Positions 23,640 to 34,030 of a DNA stretch of 64,000 nt are shown piece after piece. A program made the position numbers and the translations under genes. How positions within the stretch are numbered: position 1 is the stretch's first letter; every line of letters begins with the position of its first letter. The notes beneath the pieces are model-generated. The model was not told the DNA's origin. It worked only from the letters and a program-made list of their open reading frames with translations, and made no database searches. The DNA comes from Rhizoclosmatium globosum (lineage: Eukaryota; Chytridiomycota; Chytridiomycetes; Chytridiales; Chytriomycetaceae). The stretch lies in the NCBI GenBank assembly GCA_002104985.1, contig MCGO01000021.1, positions 496,001 to 560,000 on the forward strand, read 5' to 3'.

Positions 23640-25581
23640 TCAAAGAGTCATGAAGACAGCCTTGGTTTGAGTGTACTCCTTGATAGCCTCGGCACCTCCA
23701 TCACTTCCGAATCCACTCTGCTTGAAACCTCCGAAAGGAACAGCAGCATTCAACTGGTTGTGGCTATTCACCCAAACAGTTCCCGCTTCAATAGCGTTCG
23801 AGACGCGAATGGCAGTGGAAAGGTTTTCAGTGTGGATTGATGAGGCAAGTCCGAATTCAGTGTTGTTGGCGCGTTCAATCGCTTCTTCGATAGTCTATTC
23901 AAGTCTGTAAGATTACGATACAATTTTAGGAAGGCCGCCTTACCTCAAACTTGAGAACACAAATCACAGGACCGAAAATCTCCTCCTTCACAATCTTCAT
24001 GGAATCCTTAACGTCCGTGAAGACAGTTGGGCTCACAAAGTAACCTTCAGAACCAATTCTCTCTCCACCAAAAGCAACCTTGGCCCCTTCCTTCTTTCCA
24101 TGCTCCAAAACCCAAGCACACGGTCAAACTGAAGTTTATCGACAAGTGGCCCCATAGCAGTCTTCTCATCAAACGAAGGACCCACCTTCACCTTCCCAAC
24201 CGCAACCTTCAACTTCTCAACAAACTTGTCATACACCGCAGCCTGAACAAACACCCTCGTACCCGCACAACAAACCTGTCCCTGATTAAACGTAAACCCA
24301 ACAATACAACTCTGCACAGCCCTATCCAAATCGGCGTCCGCAAACACAATGTTCGGTGACTTTCCACCCAACTCCAACGAAACCTTCTTCAAATTAGATT
24401 CCGCAGCTGCACGCATAATCTTCTGTCCCGTCGCCGTAGATCCCGTGAACGAAACCTTGCGAATGTGTGGGTGTCGCGCGATGGCTTCACCTGCCACGTT
24501 TCCAAACCCGGAGAGGATGTTGAGGACTCCACGTGGGAACCCGGCTTCGGCGGCAAGGCTTGCGAGTTTCAGGGCGGAGAGGGGGGTCTTTTCGGAGGTT
24601 TTTAGGACGATGGTGTTTCCTGCTGAGAGGGCTGGAGAGATTTTCCAGGCGAGCATGAGGAGTGGGAAGTTCCATGGAATGATTTGGCCGACTATTTTAG
24701 GTAAAGTGTAGGGAGAGGGGTTGTGTTATGTGTTAAGTGACATGAATATGGGCTTTAGAAAGAGGTTTTATACCGACTCCAAATGGCGTTGGCTTAGTGT
24801 ACGCGTGCTGGTTTGAGTTCAGATCGATTAAGCGACCGTCGATTTTATCAGCCCAACCAGCAAAGTAGCGGAGGTGTTCAATTGTGAAGTGGAGATCAGC
24901 TGCCAAGGCTTGGCTGTACGGTTTCCCATTGTCGAACGCCTCAATGGCAGCTAGTTCTTCCTTATCACGAGAGACTAAATCAGCCTAGAGATTGTTTGTG
25001 TTTCAAATTAAACAATGTTATGGTACGGGTGATGCAAGTGTGGCTCACCAATTTATGCATCAATGCAGCTCTTTGGGCTGGGTTCGTTGACCAAGATCCC
25101 TTGAAAGCTTCTTGGGCAGCCTTTACTGCAATGTCGCTATTGGGTTAAAAACAAGGTTCGGTTAGGAACGGGTTCGTTTTGAGTGTGGCCGCGCTGCGCA
25201 AGACTTACACATCTTCGGCCTGAGCTTCAGCGACGGAGCAAATCACGTTTCCGGTGTTTGGATCCACGGTTTCGAACGTCTTTCCGGAGACGGAAGGGAC
25301 GAATTGGTTGTTGATGAAGAGCCCAGTTGGAAGGCTCTGAATGCAAGGTGAGGACTGTAATCACGCATAGGCAGCTGTATTTACCTCAATTACTCTGCCT
25401 GGAGTGCGGAGGGTAATGAATTCGGCCTGTGATTGTGAAAAGAGGCAAAGTGCCACATTGTTAATGCCGGTGAACTGCACGCGCAATGTACCTTTGTCGC
25501 CAGAGAACGCGAAGGAAGAAGCGCGAATGTTGGCAATGCGCGGGAGCTGGAGCCACGTTGAGTTGCAAAGAGTCGAAGCAT
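23640..25581 (-). CDS. Mitochondrial aldehyde dehydrogenase, with one frame break
   Basis: The start at 25581 is chosen because exon 1 (25581-25492) then encodes a classic basic mitochondrial presequence ([17 protein letters not shown]) and splices in phase 0 to [11 protein letters not shown]. Family landmarks: [31 protein letters not shown]; the active-site Glu in LELGGKSPN; the catalytic Cys in [19 protein letters not shown]; and [11 protein letters not shown]. The enzyme oxidises aldehydes to acids with NAD+. At about 24103-24110 (GGGTTTTGG on the coding strand) the frame shifts by one base between DRVLG and EHGKKEGAK, with no splice sites to explain it. Either a recent pseudogene or an indel error; both flanks are well conserved. 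Confidence 0.85.
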
Positions 25582-25668
25582 GTGATCTGAATGAATGGCT
25601 GATAGAACCAACTTTCAAACCCACCCTTCAAAAACACACTTCATTTCAAATGCTCGAACAAGACACAA

Positions 25669-27032
25669 TTATGCCAAACTCATTTCAACAGCAAATCCTA
25701 ATACAACCTTCACAAAGCGCTTGACGTGTTCAAAGTCAATCTTGTCAACAGTATCCTCGATTGTGTGAATATATGGACTGTGATCTTTGAACTCAGCTTC
25801 GAACGTGAACATGGCAGAATATCCAGCTTTCGTCCAACTGGCATGGTCAGAACATCCATATCCACATACAGAATCCACTGGATCAACTCCACTATACGCC
25901 ACAACGAGTTTCTTGAGGAATGCAGCCAAATCAGGGTCGGTAAAATCGTTGATGAGCGCGATTTGTGGAGTCTTGTTGGGTGGCACATATCCCGTCATAT
26001 CAACTTGGTACATACCCGCAACTTGTCTTCCATCGCGTTTATACTGCGCAGCAACCTTTTGAGAGCCCAGCAGACCAGCTTCTTCGGCACTGCACAGTAA
26101 TGAGCCATGTGAAACGTAAAAAGAGAATACAAACCTGTAGAAATGGAACTCGATTGGACGCTTAGGAACCACATTACTCTCAGCCAAGACTCTATAAGCT
26201 TCCAAAACAGTGGTAGTTCCAGAACCATCATCGTCTGCCCCAGGAGCTCTACCGAAATATGGGTTGGCTCCATTCGCGCTGTCCTGGTGAGCTCCAATGA
26301 TAACAGTTGGGAACAACTCCTTGGCAGGCGTGGCACTTTCCACGCGCACAATGATACTGAACTGGCCCCATCCGTGAAGGAATTTGGAGACGCTGGTCTT
26401 GACGGCGGGGTTCTTGGAGGTGATTTCCGTCAACTTTCGGAAACCAAAGAAGGATTAGAATTCAGGAAAGAGACCCCTTTTAACAAGATACCTGAGTGTA
26501 CAGCCAATCCGCAGACTGTTCGCCGCTCAGAGACTGGTAGTACCGGGTTCGGAAACCAGAGAATGTAGTGAGGAAGGCTTGCATTCGTGGGATTGAAATC
26601 TCGTCAAACAGCTTGGTCACGACGTCTTTGTACGATACTTTGGCAGGAGGAGCTGAGTGTGGCGGTATGTAAGCGTGATACTAACGGCTCTGTTGCACAA
26701 ACCAAACCGAATTGGCAGTCCAAACGCCTCAACACTCTCCAAATCCTGGGCTGTAATGTCCATAAACCCAATTTCCTTTCTACGAAGACCGAGTATCTAA
26801 TACCACCGTTAGGTCATAGCTTTGTATGAAAGGCAACGCAAACCTCCTCTTCTGTCATCCAGGTTGCTTCAGTGGGTGAAGTGGCAATCAGCCTGAACCC
26901 TTGGGCTTCGAGGTCCGTCTTTCCAAATGCATTCTGTTCATCCAATTCGGGAATGAGGAGCTTTTGAAGGGGAAGGACCGCACTTTGACACAAGAGACTG
27001 CACAGAGCCAAGCATACTACTTTTCGGATCAT
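25669..27032 (-). CDS. Secreted M28 aminopeptidase, copy 1
   Basis: First of five M28E (leucine aminopeptidase-1/Vibrio AP-like) genes here. Signal peptide (VVCLALCSLLCQSAVLPL) at 27032, then a propeptide-like region (GFRLIATSPTE), introns near 26800-26845, 26640-26690 and 26430-26490, and the catalytic domain. Zinc motifs: GAHQDS, GADDDGSG, SAEEAG (general base plus ligand), DMTGY and CSDHASW, all intact. A short intron interrupts the chain just before SAEEAG. It would remove N-terminal amino acids from peptides outside the cell or in the vacuole. The product ends FAVEMSLA. Head-to-tail with copies 2-4 on the same strand. Confidence 0.88.
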
Positions 27033-27204
27033 TTTCCTATCATTTCCTTTTCCTATCCTTTCAAACATCACAGAATGTAACCGCGATAAGATTATACACC
27101 GCGACATCGTAAACGTACTTAGCTGAGATGTTAATAACATGTTATTAAAATAACGTACAGGCAGCCCTTTATTTACTCAGTTTACAAAATTTTATCTAAA
27201 TAAT

Positions 27205-27438
27205 CTATGAACAAAAGAAATAAGACGCGGTATACGCATAATCAGGCCTCACTAGCTTAACTTGATGCCCAATTGGATCGTTTTCCAGAATCTTGTGCGA
27301 CAAAGTCGACATCATCTCAAGCATTTCCTTGTGTTGTGAATTCAATTCAATCACTTTGGTAATGATATGGCGAACAGATTGGAGAAGTCTTAAGAAGGAT
27401 TGGAACCTCAACTCTCCTTTTGCTTTTGCTTTTAACAA
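27205..27438 (-). other. Weak 77-codon ORF, no ATG at its upstream end
   Basis: A basic, helical ORF (LQSVRHIITKVIELN, then LEMMSTLSHKILE) opens at a TTG next to a Lys/Ala repeat and may be an exon or chance. An upstream ATG reads into a stop after four codons. No family recognised. The rest of 27033-27531 shows nothing. Confidence 0.2.
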
Positions 27439-27531
27439 AGAGCCATTTTAACTTATAAAGGAAAGGAAAAAATGTACCTTCCAACGGACTAAGAACAAAG
27501 TGTAGTATTCCCTACTCGAACTTTAAACTAT

Positions 27532-27603
27532 AGCACCGTAGATCAGCGGAAGATCGCTGGGCTCATAACTCAGAGGTCGCACGATCGAAACGTGCCGGTG
27601 CTA
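27532..27603 (+). tRNA. Initiator tRNA-Met (CAT)
   Basis: 72 bases fold as a full cloverleaf: acceptor stem AGCACCG/CGGTGCT, anticodon loop CTCATAA with CAT, and T-arm GCACG-ATCGAAA-CGTGC. A1:U72 and the AUCGAAA T-loop, in place of TPsiC, are the hallmarks of eukaryotic initiator tRNA, so this is tRNA-iMet rather than elongator. Confidence 0.93.
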
Positions 27604-27720
27604 CGTTTTTCTTTTGAATTGGACACGTCATGGAAAATAGGCGTTGTGGCACAGTCAGTCAAAAACCCCCTCATCCCCTCCAACTCTCGCCTTACAACTT
27701 CCTCTCCTGCCCCACGAAAA

Positions 27721-27791
27721 GGACCGGGCGGGGGTTGAGCCCGCGACCTCGGGATTTGCAGTCCTACGCTCTACCACTGAGCTACCAGTCC
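27721..27791 (-). tRNA. tRNA-Cys (GCA)
   Basis: 71-base cloverleaf: acceptor GGACTGG/CCGGTCC, D-arm GCTC-AGTGGTA-GAGC, anticodon loop CTGCAAA (GCA), T-arm GCGGG-CTCAACC-CCCGC. It differs by one base (variable region AGGTC) from the other three copies. It is the inverted partner of the copy at 28267. Confidence 0.95.
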
Positions 27792-28266
27792 GTGGTGTTC
27801 CGAGAGTGACTAGATGTACATAGATCATTTTATGAGATATTATTCAGAAGACACCGTAATAGACTGACAAAATCGTTATAATTTAAATCTTTTGTCTCAT
27901 AACGCGTAAAAATACTGTTTTTAGGTGTGTGTCGTTTGGTAGAGTTGGGCCAGTGTCAAACAACTGGCAACCGTCAAAATCAGCCAAAAGCAATGAAATG
28001 CAAGAAATGATCCGAATTCCGCGCAAAATGAGTTACTTCTCGCGGGTTTAATCCATATTTTCCTACCTGTCTGTTGTTTCTTAAACAGTGCCGGCACAAA
28101 TCCCATACTGACACACAACATCAAAAGTAAACGTTCGCATCGTGCTTGAGACACTCCGAACGGAAATTTCAAACATACAAAATTATTTTATCAGACTCTA
28201 ACAGATTGTATTCGCAATAGTGCAATAAAAATAGAAGGTATACACCTAATCACTCCTTCGCTCTAA
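27792..28266. other. Spacer between inverted tRNA-Cys genes
   Basis: AT-rich. A minus-strand open frame (28172-27921) contains a hydrophobic segment and a KFPFGVSQ stretch faintly like a small cytochrome-oxidase subunit, but it lacks an ATG or an identifiable upstream exon. No gene is called. Confidence 0.3.
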
Positions 28267-28337
28267 GGACTGGTAGCTCAGTGGTAGAGCGTAGGACTGC
28301 AAATCCCGAGGCCGCGGGCTCAACCCCCGCCCGGTCC
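28267..28337 (+). tRNA. tRNA-Cys (GCA)
   Basis: Same 71-base cloverleaf as the copies at 49896 and 50227, anticodon GCA. Its 3' flank (TTTTCGTGGGGCAGGAG) is also the inverted match of the flank of the copy at 27721, so the duplicated unit extends beyond the tRNA. Confidence 0.95.
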
Positions 28338-28616
28338 TTTTCGTGGGGCAGGAGGGTAATGAGGAAGGAAGTAATGAGGAAGGAAGGAATGAGGAATCAC
28401 GTTGGCTTTTGAGTGCCGCACAACATCTTCACAGGTTTTCAAGCAAAAGTGGGTCATTCGTGTGTTGGAACTCTCTACGGGTGGCGTTGGATTGGAAAAC
28501 CCGATTTATTCTGCAAATAGACAGCGGAATTCTTATGTCCAAGGTTCTGAAATTCTTATTTCTGTTTATGATCACATCACTCCGATCTCTTCTCTTCATT
28601 TCAATAAACCACTGTT

Positions 28617-29929
28617 TCACTTGGAATAACTGAGCTCAACAGCAAATGCCAAAGCAGTACGCGTGAACTTTCTGACATGTTCAAATGTAATATGCTCAAC
28701 CGTATCCTCCTCCGAATGCGCATACCCACCCGTCTCCTGAAAACTATTCTCAAACGTGAATGCAGCCGGATACCCAGCATTCGTCCACGAAGCATGATCC
28801 GAGCACCCATACCTGAACAACATCAAGTCAATATTCACCAAAAACCACACACTTGAAAAAAAACCTCCACTCACCCACAAGAAGACTCAATAATCTTAAC
28901 CCCAGGATTATAAACCTCAACCAACCCCCTCGTAAAAGCCTGCAACTCATCATCAACATTATCCCCGGCCATTGCAACAACTTCCTCCTTCCCAGCAGCC
29001 TGAAACCCCGTCATATCCGCGTGAAACACTCCCACGACATCCGCATCGCGTCGTCTGTACTCAGACACGACTTTCTGGGACCCGAGGAGGCCGCCTTCCT
29101 CCGCGGAGTACCAGTGGAATTCGAGCGGGTTGTGTGGGAGGAATGAGGATGTGATGAGGACGCGGAGGGTTTCAAAGATGGTTGCGCTGCCGGATCCGTC
29201 GTCGTCTGCGCCCGGGGAGCGGCCGTTCATTGGGTCGTTTTTGTTGACGGAGTCTTGGTGGGCGGAGAGGATTACGGTGGGTAGGTGTTGGTTGGAAGGG
29301 GTTTTGGAGGATTCGATGCGGAGGAGGATGGAGGGTTGTGGCCAGTCGTGTGTGAATTTCTGGATTGTGATTTTGAGCTTTGAGGGGTCGGCTTTTGCGG
29401 TGAGGGTTTTGAGTTGGGTGTATAGCCATTCTGCGGATTCTTTACCGGATTGAGACTAATTCAGATAGTTAATAGGTGGTTTTATGAAGTTGGGTGGAGG
29501 GGTGGGTGGTACTTTAAAATATCTCGTCTTGAAGGACGTGAATTCAGTGAGCCACTTTTTAGTTTCAGTCATCGAAATCTTTGCAAGAAGTGGATTGACC
29601 ACGGCTTGATGCACAGGCTTTGCGGGGATGGCAAAGCGTCTGGGAGGCGCTAATCCAGCAACACTCTCCAGATCCCCGTCAGTCACATCAATAAACTTGG
29701 TATCGGATTGGTAAAGACCAAGAATGTCTGCTTCAGTGAGCCATTCAGGTGCCTTGGTTGCGGATGTGGAAATCAGGCGGAATCCCTGTTCCTTGAGTTG
29801 AAATGGCGTGAGGCCACTCCCGAGAGTCTCTGCTTGTGGTACCAAGACATCTTGATGTCCTTTGCGAGATCCGGCTGCTGCAACAGTCGTGGCAGCGAGG
29901 ACAGCCAATGGGAGACCAAGAAGCTTCAT
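28617..29929 (-). CDS. Secreted M28 aminopeptidase, copy 2
   Basis: Start at 29929 with signal peptide LGLPLAVLAATTVAAAG. A propeptide includes GFRLISTSATKAPEWL and FIDVTDGDLESVAGLAPPRR; then an intron near 29460-29515, the catalytic core in one long exon, and a last intron at about 28810-28870 just before GCSDHASW. Zinc motifs SAHQDS, GADDDGSG, SAEEGG, ADMTGF and CSDHASW are all present. The antisense strand of 29050-29430 is unusually GC-rich with strong codon bias, giving spurious opposite ORFs. Ends LAFAVELSYSK. Predicted secreted zinc exopeptidase. Confidence 0.88.
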
Positions 29930-30034
29930 GGTTGTTTTTCGGGGAAGAAAGTATGATACACCCAGTTTTTATTTTTCATTCAGTGGTAACAGAGACTTTT
30001 GTCGATATGAACAAGAGGCCCTACTTCAGAGGAA

Positions 30035-31494
30035 TCACTTTGCCAAGCTCAATTCGACGGCAAACGCGATAGCAACACGCACAAACTTTTCCATGTGCTC
30101 AAAAGAAATGTTTTCGACAACGTCGTTTGTACTGTGGATGTAAGGCGAGCTCTCCTTGAAGCTAGTCTCAAAAGTAAATGAGGCGGGGTATCTAGATTGT
30201 GCATGAATTTATGTTAGGAACCAAAAAGAGGTGGCAGCTCATCCAACTAAGACAGAAAATAACTCTTACCCAGCTTTAGTCCAAGAAGCATGGTCAGAAC
30301 ACCCATAACCACACTCGGTATCAATAATCTTGACACCCTTCACGTACACCTTCACAAGCTCACGCACAAACTCCTCCAACTCATCATCGACATTATCCGT
30401 CGCAATTCCAATAACTTCAGTCTTGCCTTCTGGAGTGTAACCAGTCATGTCAGCGTGGAAGACACCGGCAACATCCACATCACGCTGTCTGTAGTCGGCA
30501 ACCACCTTTTGGGATCCAAGGAGACCGGCTTCTTCAGCAGCGTACCAGTGGAATTCGAGGGGACGAGAAGGAGTGAACTTTCCATCAATGAGGACACGGA
30601 GGGCTTCAAAGATTGTAGCACTACCGGAACCGTCGTCGTCTGCCCCTGGAGCGGCACCAAACCAAGGGTTCCTAGTGTGATATACCTTTTTAGACGGATG
30701 CACATTGTACAGTGAGGGAGAAGAATTCATGAAGGCCGAAAAAACACACGCACCACATGTTTGTAGAATCCTGGTGAGCAGAGACAACAACAACAGGTTC
30801 AGTGGATCCACCAGCAGCCTCCAATCTGAAGATGATGGAAGGCTGGGACCAGTCATGTTCAAACTTGCGAACCGATACTTTCAGCTTTGACGCGTCGGCC
30901 TGCTTTGCAAGAGCATTGAGTTGAGTAAAGAGCCACTCAGCAGATTCCTTTCCAGATGGAGACTGAATAAAAAGAAGAAGGAAGAGTTGTTAGCGGGTGT
31001 CTCCCCCCCTTGACTCACGACCAAGCACAACCCAAAGAAAGCAACCAACCAACCTGGTAGTAGCGAGTCTTGAATGAAGTGAACTTGGTCAACCACTTTT
31101 CGAGGTTGTCCTGGTCGACGAGTTCAAGCAGCGGATCGACAAGTGCCTTGTGGACTGGTTTCTCCGGGATAGCGTGTCTTCTTGGTGGAGCCAGTGCAGC
31201 GAATCGGTCCAAGTCGCCGTCGGTCAAGTCGATGAAGCGGGTCTCTGACTGGTACAGCGCAAGAATGTCGCGTTCGTTCATCCATTCTTTGTTCGAAGGC
31301 GACGTTGAAATCAGTCGGAATCCGTTGAGTCGGAGCGCTGTCTCGTCGGAGTTGTCGCTGTCTCCAACGACAACCTTCTGAATCTGAAGCTGTGTTGTCT
31401 TCTTGGTCGATGGCCTCGAATTGGACTTGGACGGGGATGCGAGGAGGGGCAGGGCCAGGGCGCCAAGTGTGACAAGTGTGGTCAAGACGCGCAT
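30035..31494 (-). CDS. Secreted M28 aminopeptidase, copy 3
   Basis: Start at 31494 with a hydrophobic signal (LTTLVTLGALALPLLAS) and a longer Ser/Lys/Thr-rich propeptide. The FIDLTDGDLDRFAALAPPRR segment matches copy 2. Introns lie near 30965-31055, 30670-30760 and 30190-30270. Zinc motifs: SAHQDS, GADDDGSG, AAEEAG, ADMTGY and CSDHASW. The end at 30035-30037 is set by frame after FAVELSLAK. The 5' end is 37 bases from the divergent Sec14-like gene. Closest in sequence to copy 2; predicted active secreted aminopeptidase. Confidence 0.88.
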
Positions 31495-31531
31495 TTGGTT
31501 TTAGTTACTTTTTTTGAACAAATCAAAAGAG
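31495..31531. promoter_or_regulatory. 37-bp divergent promoter spacer
   Basis: Only 37 bases separate the start codons of M28 copy 3 (-) and the Sec14-like gene (+). Contains a T-rich run and no TATA box. Inferred shared promoter. Confidence 0.4.
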
Positions 31532-32664
31532 ATGCCTCTGCCACCCATCCTTTCTCCGCCAAAGCCACCACCCCTTCAACAGGGTTATCCACTGTCGACT
31601 CTCGAACCTGAACATAGAACTCTCTTCGACAAGATCAGGGCCCATGTCGATGCCGTCTTTGCAAACAACTCTCTCACTGGAACTCCGCTTCCAGGCGAGA
31701 AAGAGTGGGCCGACGACGAAACTATCGTGCGATACCTCAGAAGCACAAAGTTTGATGCTGATAAAGCATGTGCAAATATTGTGAAGACCCTACAGTGGTA
31801 AGTGACCCTATCAATCACTCTCATTACAAATGTATCAGTGCTATGTTGTACTCTACGCACATTCAACTAATGAGTATCAGTCACTCGACTCGAATTCACT
31901 CCGACTTTCACCTCAACCAACTTCTGAGATGTTGACATCACACACACACTTAGGCGACGAGACTACAGACCCACAGAAATTACACCTGCAGAAATAGAAC
32001 CTGAATCAATCAACGGGAAATGCTTCTTCCAATCCTTTGACCACGCATCGCGTCCAATATTTATCCTCAATTCTGCAATCACATACTCAAAGGACCCGGA
32101 ACGATACCTCCGCCTCATTCTATTCAATCTCGAACACGGAACCAAGTTATGTCCTCCTGGTGTATCCCAAGTTTGTGCTATTGCGGATGTGGAGGGTGTG
32201 ACAATGTTCAATCAGAACCCATTGAGTATTACTACACGCCTAGCTGAAGTATTCCAGGCACATTACCCAGAGAGACTTGGATGGGTACGCATTTATTTAT
32301 TTTTATTGTTTTTTCTTGTATTTATTAATTTTGAATTCTACCCTCCACCTTGTCCTTGCAGGTTTGTATCATGAATCCAAGTTGGTACCTCTGGGTTCTA
32401 GCAAAACTTGTGCTTCCTTGGATCGATCCTGTCACGAAAGCGAAAATTAATTTCTCTACCACGCGGCCGAAACAGAAGGAAAAGAAGAGTGGCTCAGAGG
32501 AGACGGATGAGTCTGCTGTTGGAACTGGGGGTTGGATTGATGATTTGAGTCATTTGATGGATGTTGGACAACTTTCTGTTGCGTTGGGGGGAAAGTATGA
32601 CTATGTGTATGAGCATTCTGTTTATTGGCCACAGTTTTTAAAGGCTGTTGGATTGAAACCATGA
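31532..32664 (+). CDS. CRAL-TRIO / Sec14-like lipid-transfer protein
   Basis: Three exons (31532-31797, 31954-32284, 32362-32664) give 299 residues. After a Pro-rich start, a CRAL-TRIO N-terminal helical region contains DDETIVRYLRSTKFDADKA. The lipid-binding domain follows: PIFILNSAITYSKDPERYLR, CAIADVEGVTMFN, HYPERLGWVCIMNPSWYLWV, then FVD-type region replaced by KINFSTTRP. HYPERLG is the signature around the gating helix of Sec14 proteins. They exchange phosphatidylinositol and other lipids between membranes. A Lys/Glu insert in the last exon is poorly conserved-looking. Sits between two M28 genes transcribed the other way. Confidence 0.85.
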
Positions 32665-32730
32665 GGATAGAATAAATATCTTGTTGTTCGGATATAATTC
32701 ATTTATTCCCTCACATATGCTCCTCAGCAA

Positions 32731-33999
32731 TCAAGCTAGACTCATTTCCACTGCAAACGCCAGTCCCAACTTGACAAATCTGCTCATGTGTTCAAAAGAG
32801 ATTTTAGAGACAGTGTCGCCGGATCCGTGCACAAATTCGGGACCGTCTTCCATTCGCGTGTCAAACAAATACGTAGCAGAGTATCCAGCCTCAGTCCATG
32901 AGGCATGATCGGAGCAAGCATACCTATCACACACAATTAATATCTAACTTTTCACCGGCAAAGAGTCTTACCCGCACTCTGTCTTTACAATATCAACACC
33001 CTTGACATACTCCTTCAACAACACAACCAAAAAGCCTTCCAACTCCTCATCCACATAATCTTGAGACACACCAATCACAGGCACCTTTCCCTTCGGCGTA
33101 TACCCCGTCTCATCAGCATGATACACTCCCGCCACATCAATTTGACGTTGCTTGTAGGACGCTGCCACCTTCTGCGACCCAAGCAGCCCAGCCTCTTCCG
33201 CAGAATAAAAGTGAAACTCAATTGGACGCGACGGAATAAACTTGGATTCAATAAGAATGCGCAAAACTTCAAAGATTGTGGCACACCCGGATCCATCATC
33301 TTCAGCACCGGGAGCACGGCCCCACCAAGGATTCCTGCATGTTTCATTAGTAAAAAACACAATAGAATCAATGGATAGAACGTACCATTGATTAATTGAA
33401 TCTGAATGAGCAGAAAGAATCACGACTGGTTCGTTCTCCCCAGCAGGTGCAACAACAGCTTCCAACCTCAGAATAACACTAAACTGTTCCCAATCATGTT
33501 TAAACTTGATAGGAGTGAGTTTCACGGTTGGAGACGCGGCACGTGAAAGCTGGACACCCAAGTCATAAAGAAACTCCGCTGCTTCTTTTCCCGTTGTGGA
33601 CTGGTAGTACCGTGTGTGGAAGGAAGTGAATTTGGTCAACCAGTCCTCCAATTTATCTGTTGAGATGGTGTCCAACAGGGGCAGGACAGTTTTCTGGTGG
33701 GTGGCTTTAGAGGGAGGCGTGAATCGGGATGGGGGAGGCAGATAAACAAGTGATTCCAAGTCCTGGTCTGTGCGATCGATAAACCTCGTCTTTGATTGGT
33801 ACAGAGCGAGAATGTCACGTTCAGAGAGCCATTCGTTGTTTGAAGGTGTTGTTGAAATGAGTCTGAATCCTTCGTGTTTGAGCGTGGTCACGTCTGATTT
33901 GAGGCCCTGATATCTGTCTGAATTGATTAAAAGAGGCTCTTGTTTGATGGCGAGTCCGAGGGTGAATGTGGCAAAGGAGAGTATCAATATTGGAAGCAT
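32731..33999 (-). CDS. Secreted M28 aminopeptidase, copy 4
   Basis: Start at 33999 with signal [14 protein letters not shown]. The propeptide carries [17 protein letters not shown]. One exon covers most of the chain; introns lie near 33336-33390 and 32925-32970. Zinc motifs are intact though varied: [26 protein letters not shown] (Asp kept) and CSDHASW. It ends FAVEMSLA. Its start lies 31 bases from the divergent phosphatase gene. Predicted active; substrate preference may differ because residues around the metal site vary from copies 1-3. Confidence 0.86.
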
Positions 34000-34030
34000 C
34001 TTTTTGTTTGCTGGAAATCAATTCAATCGA
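34000..34030. promoter_or_regulatory. 31-bp divergent promoter spacer
   Basis: Start codons of M28 copy 4 (-) and the protein phosphatase (+) are 31 bases apart, which leaves no room for separate promoters outside coding or leader sequence. Confidence 0.35.

Noticed and set aside
27921..28172. Possible small cytochrome-oxidase subunit exon (KFPFGVSQ, one hydrophobic helix)
   Set aside because: No ATG, no upstream exon and only faint resemblance; not enough to call.
28343..28633. Plus-strand ORF starting with a Gly/Asn/Glu repeat after tRNA-Cys
   Set aside because: Starts within the tRNA flank's GGAAGGAA repeat and runs into the 3' end of M28 copy 2; composition is not protein-like.
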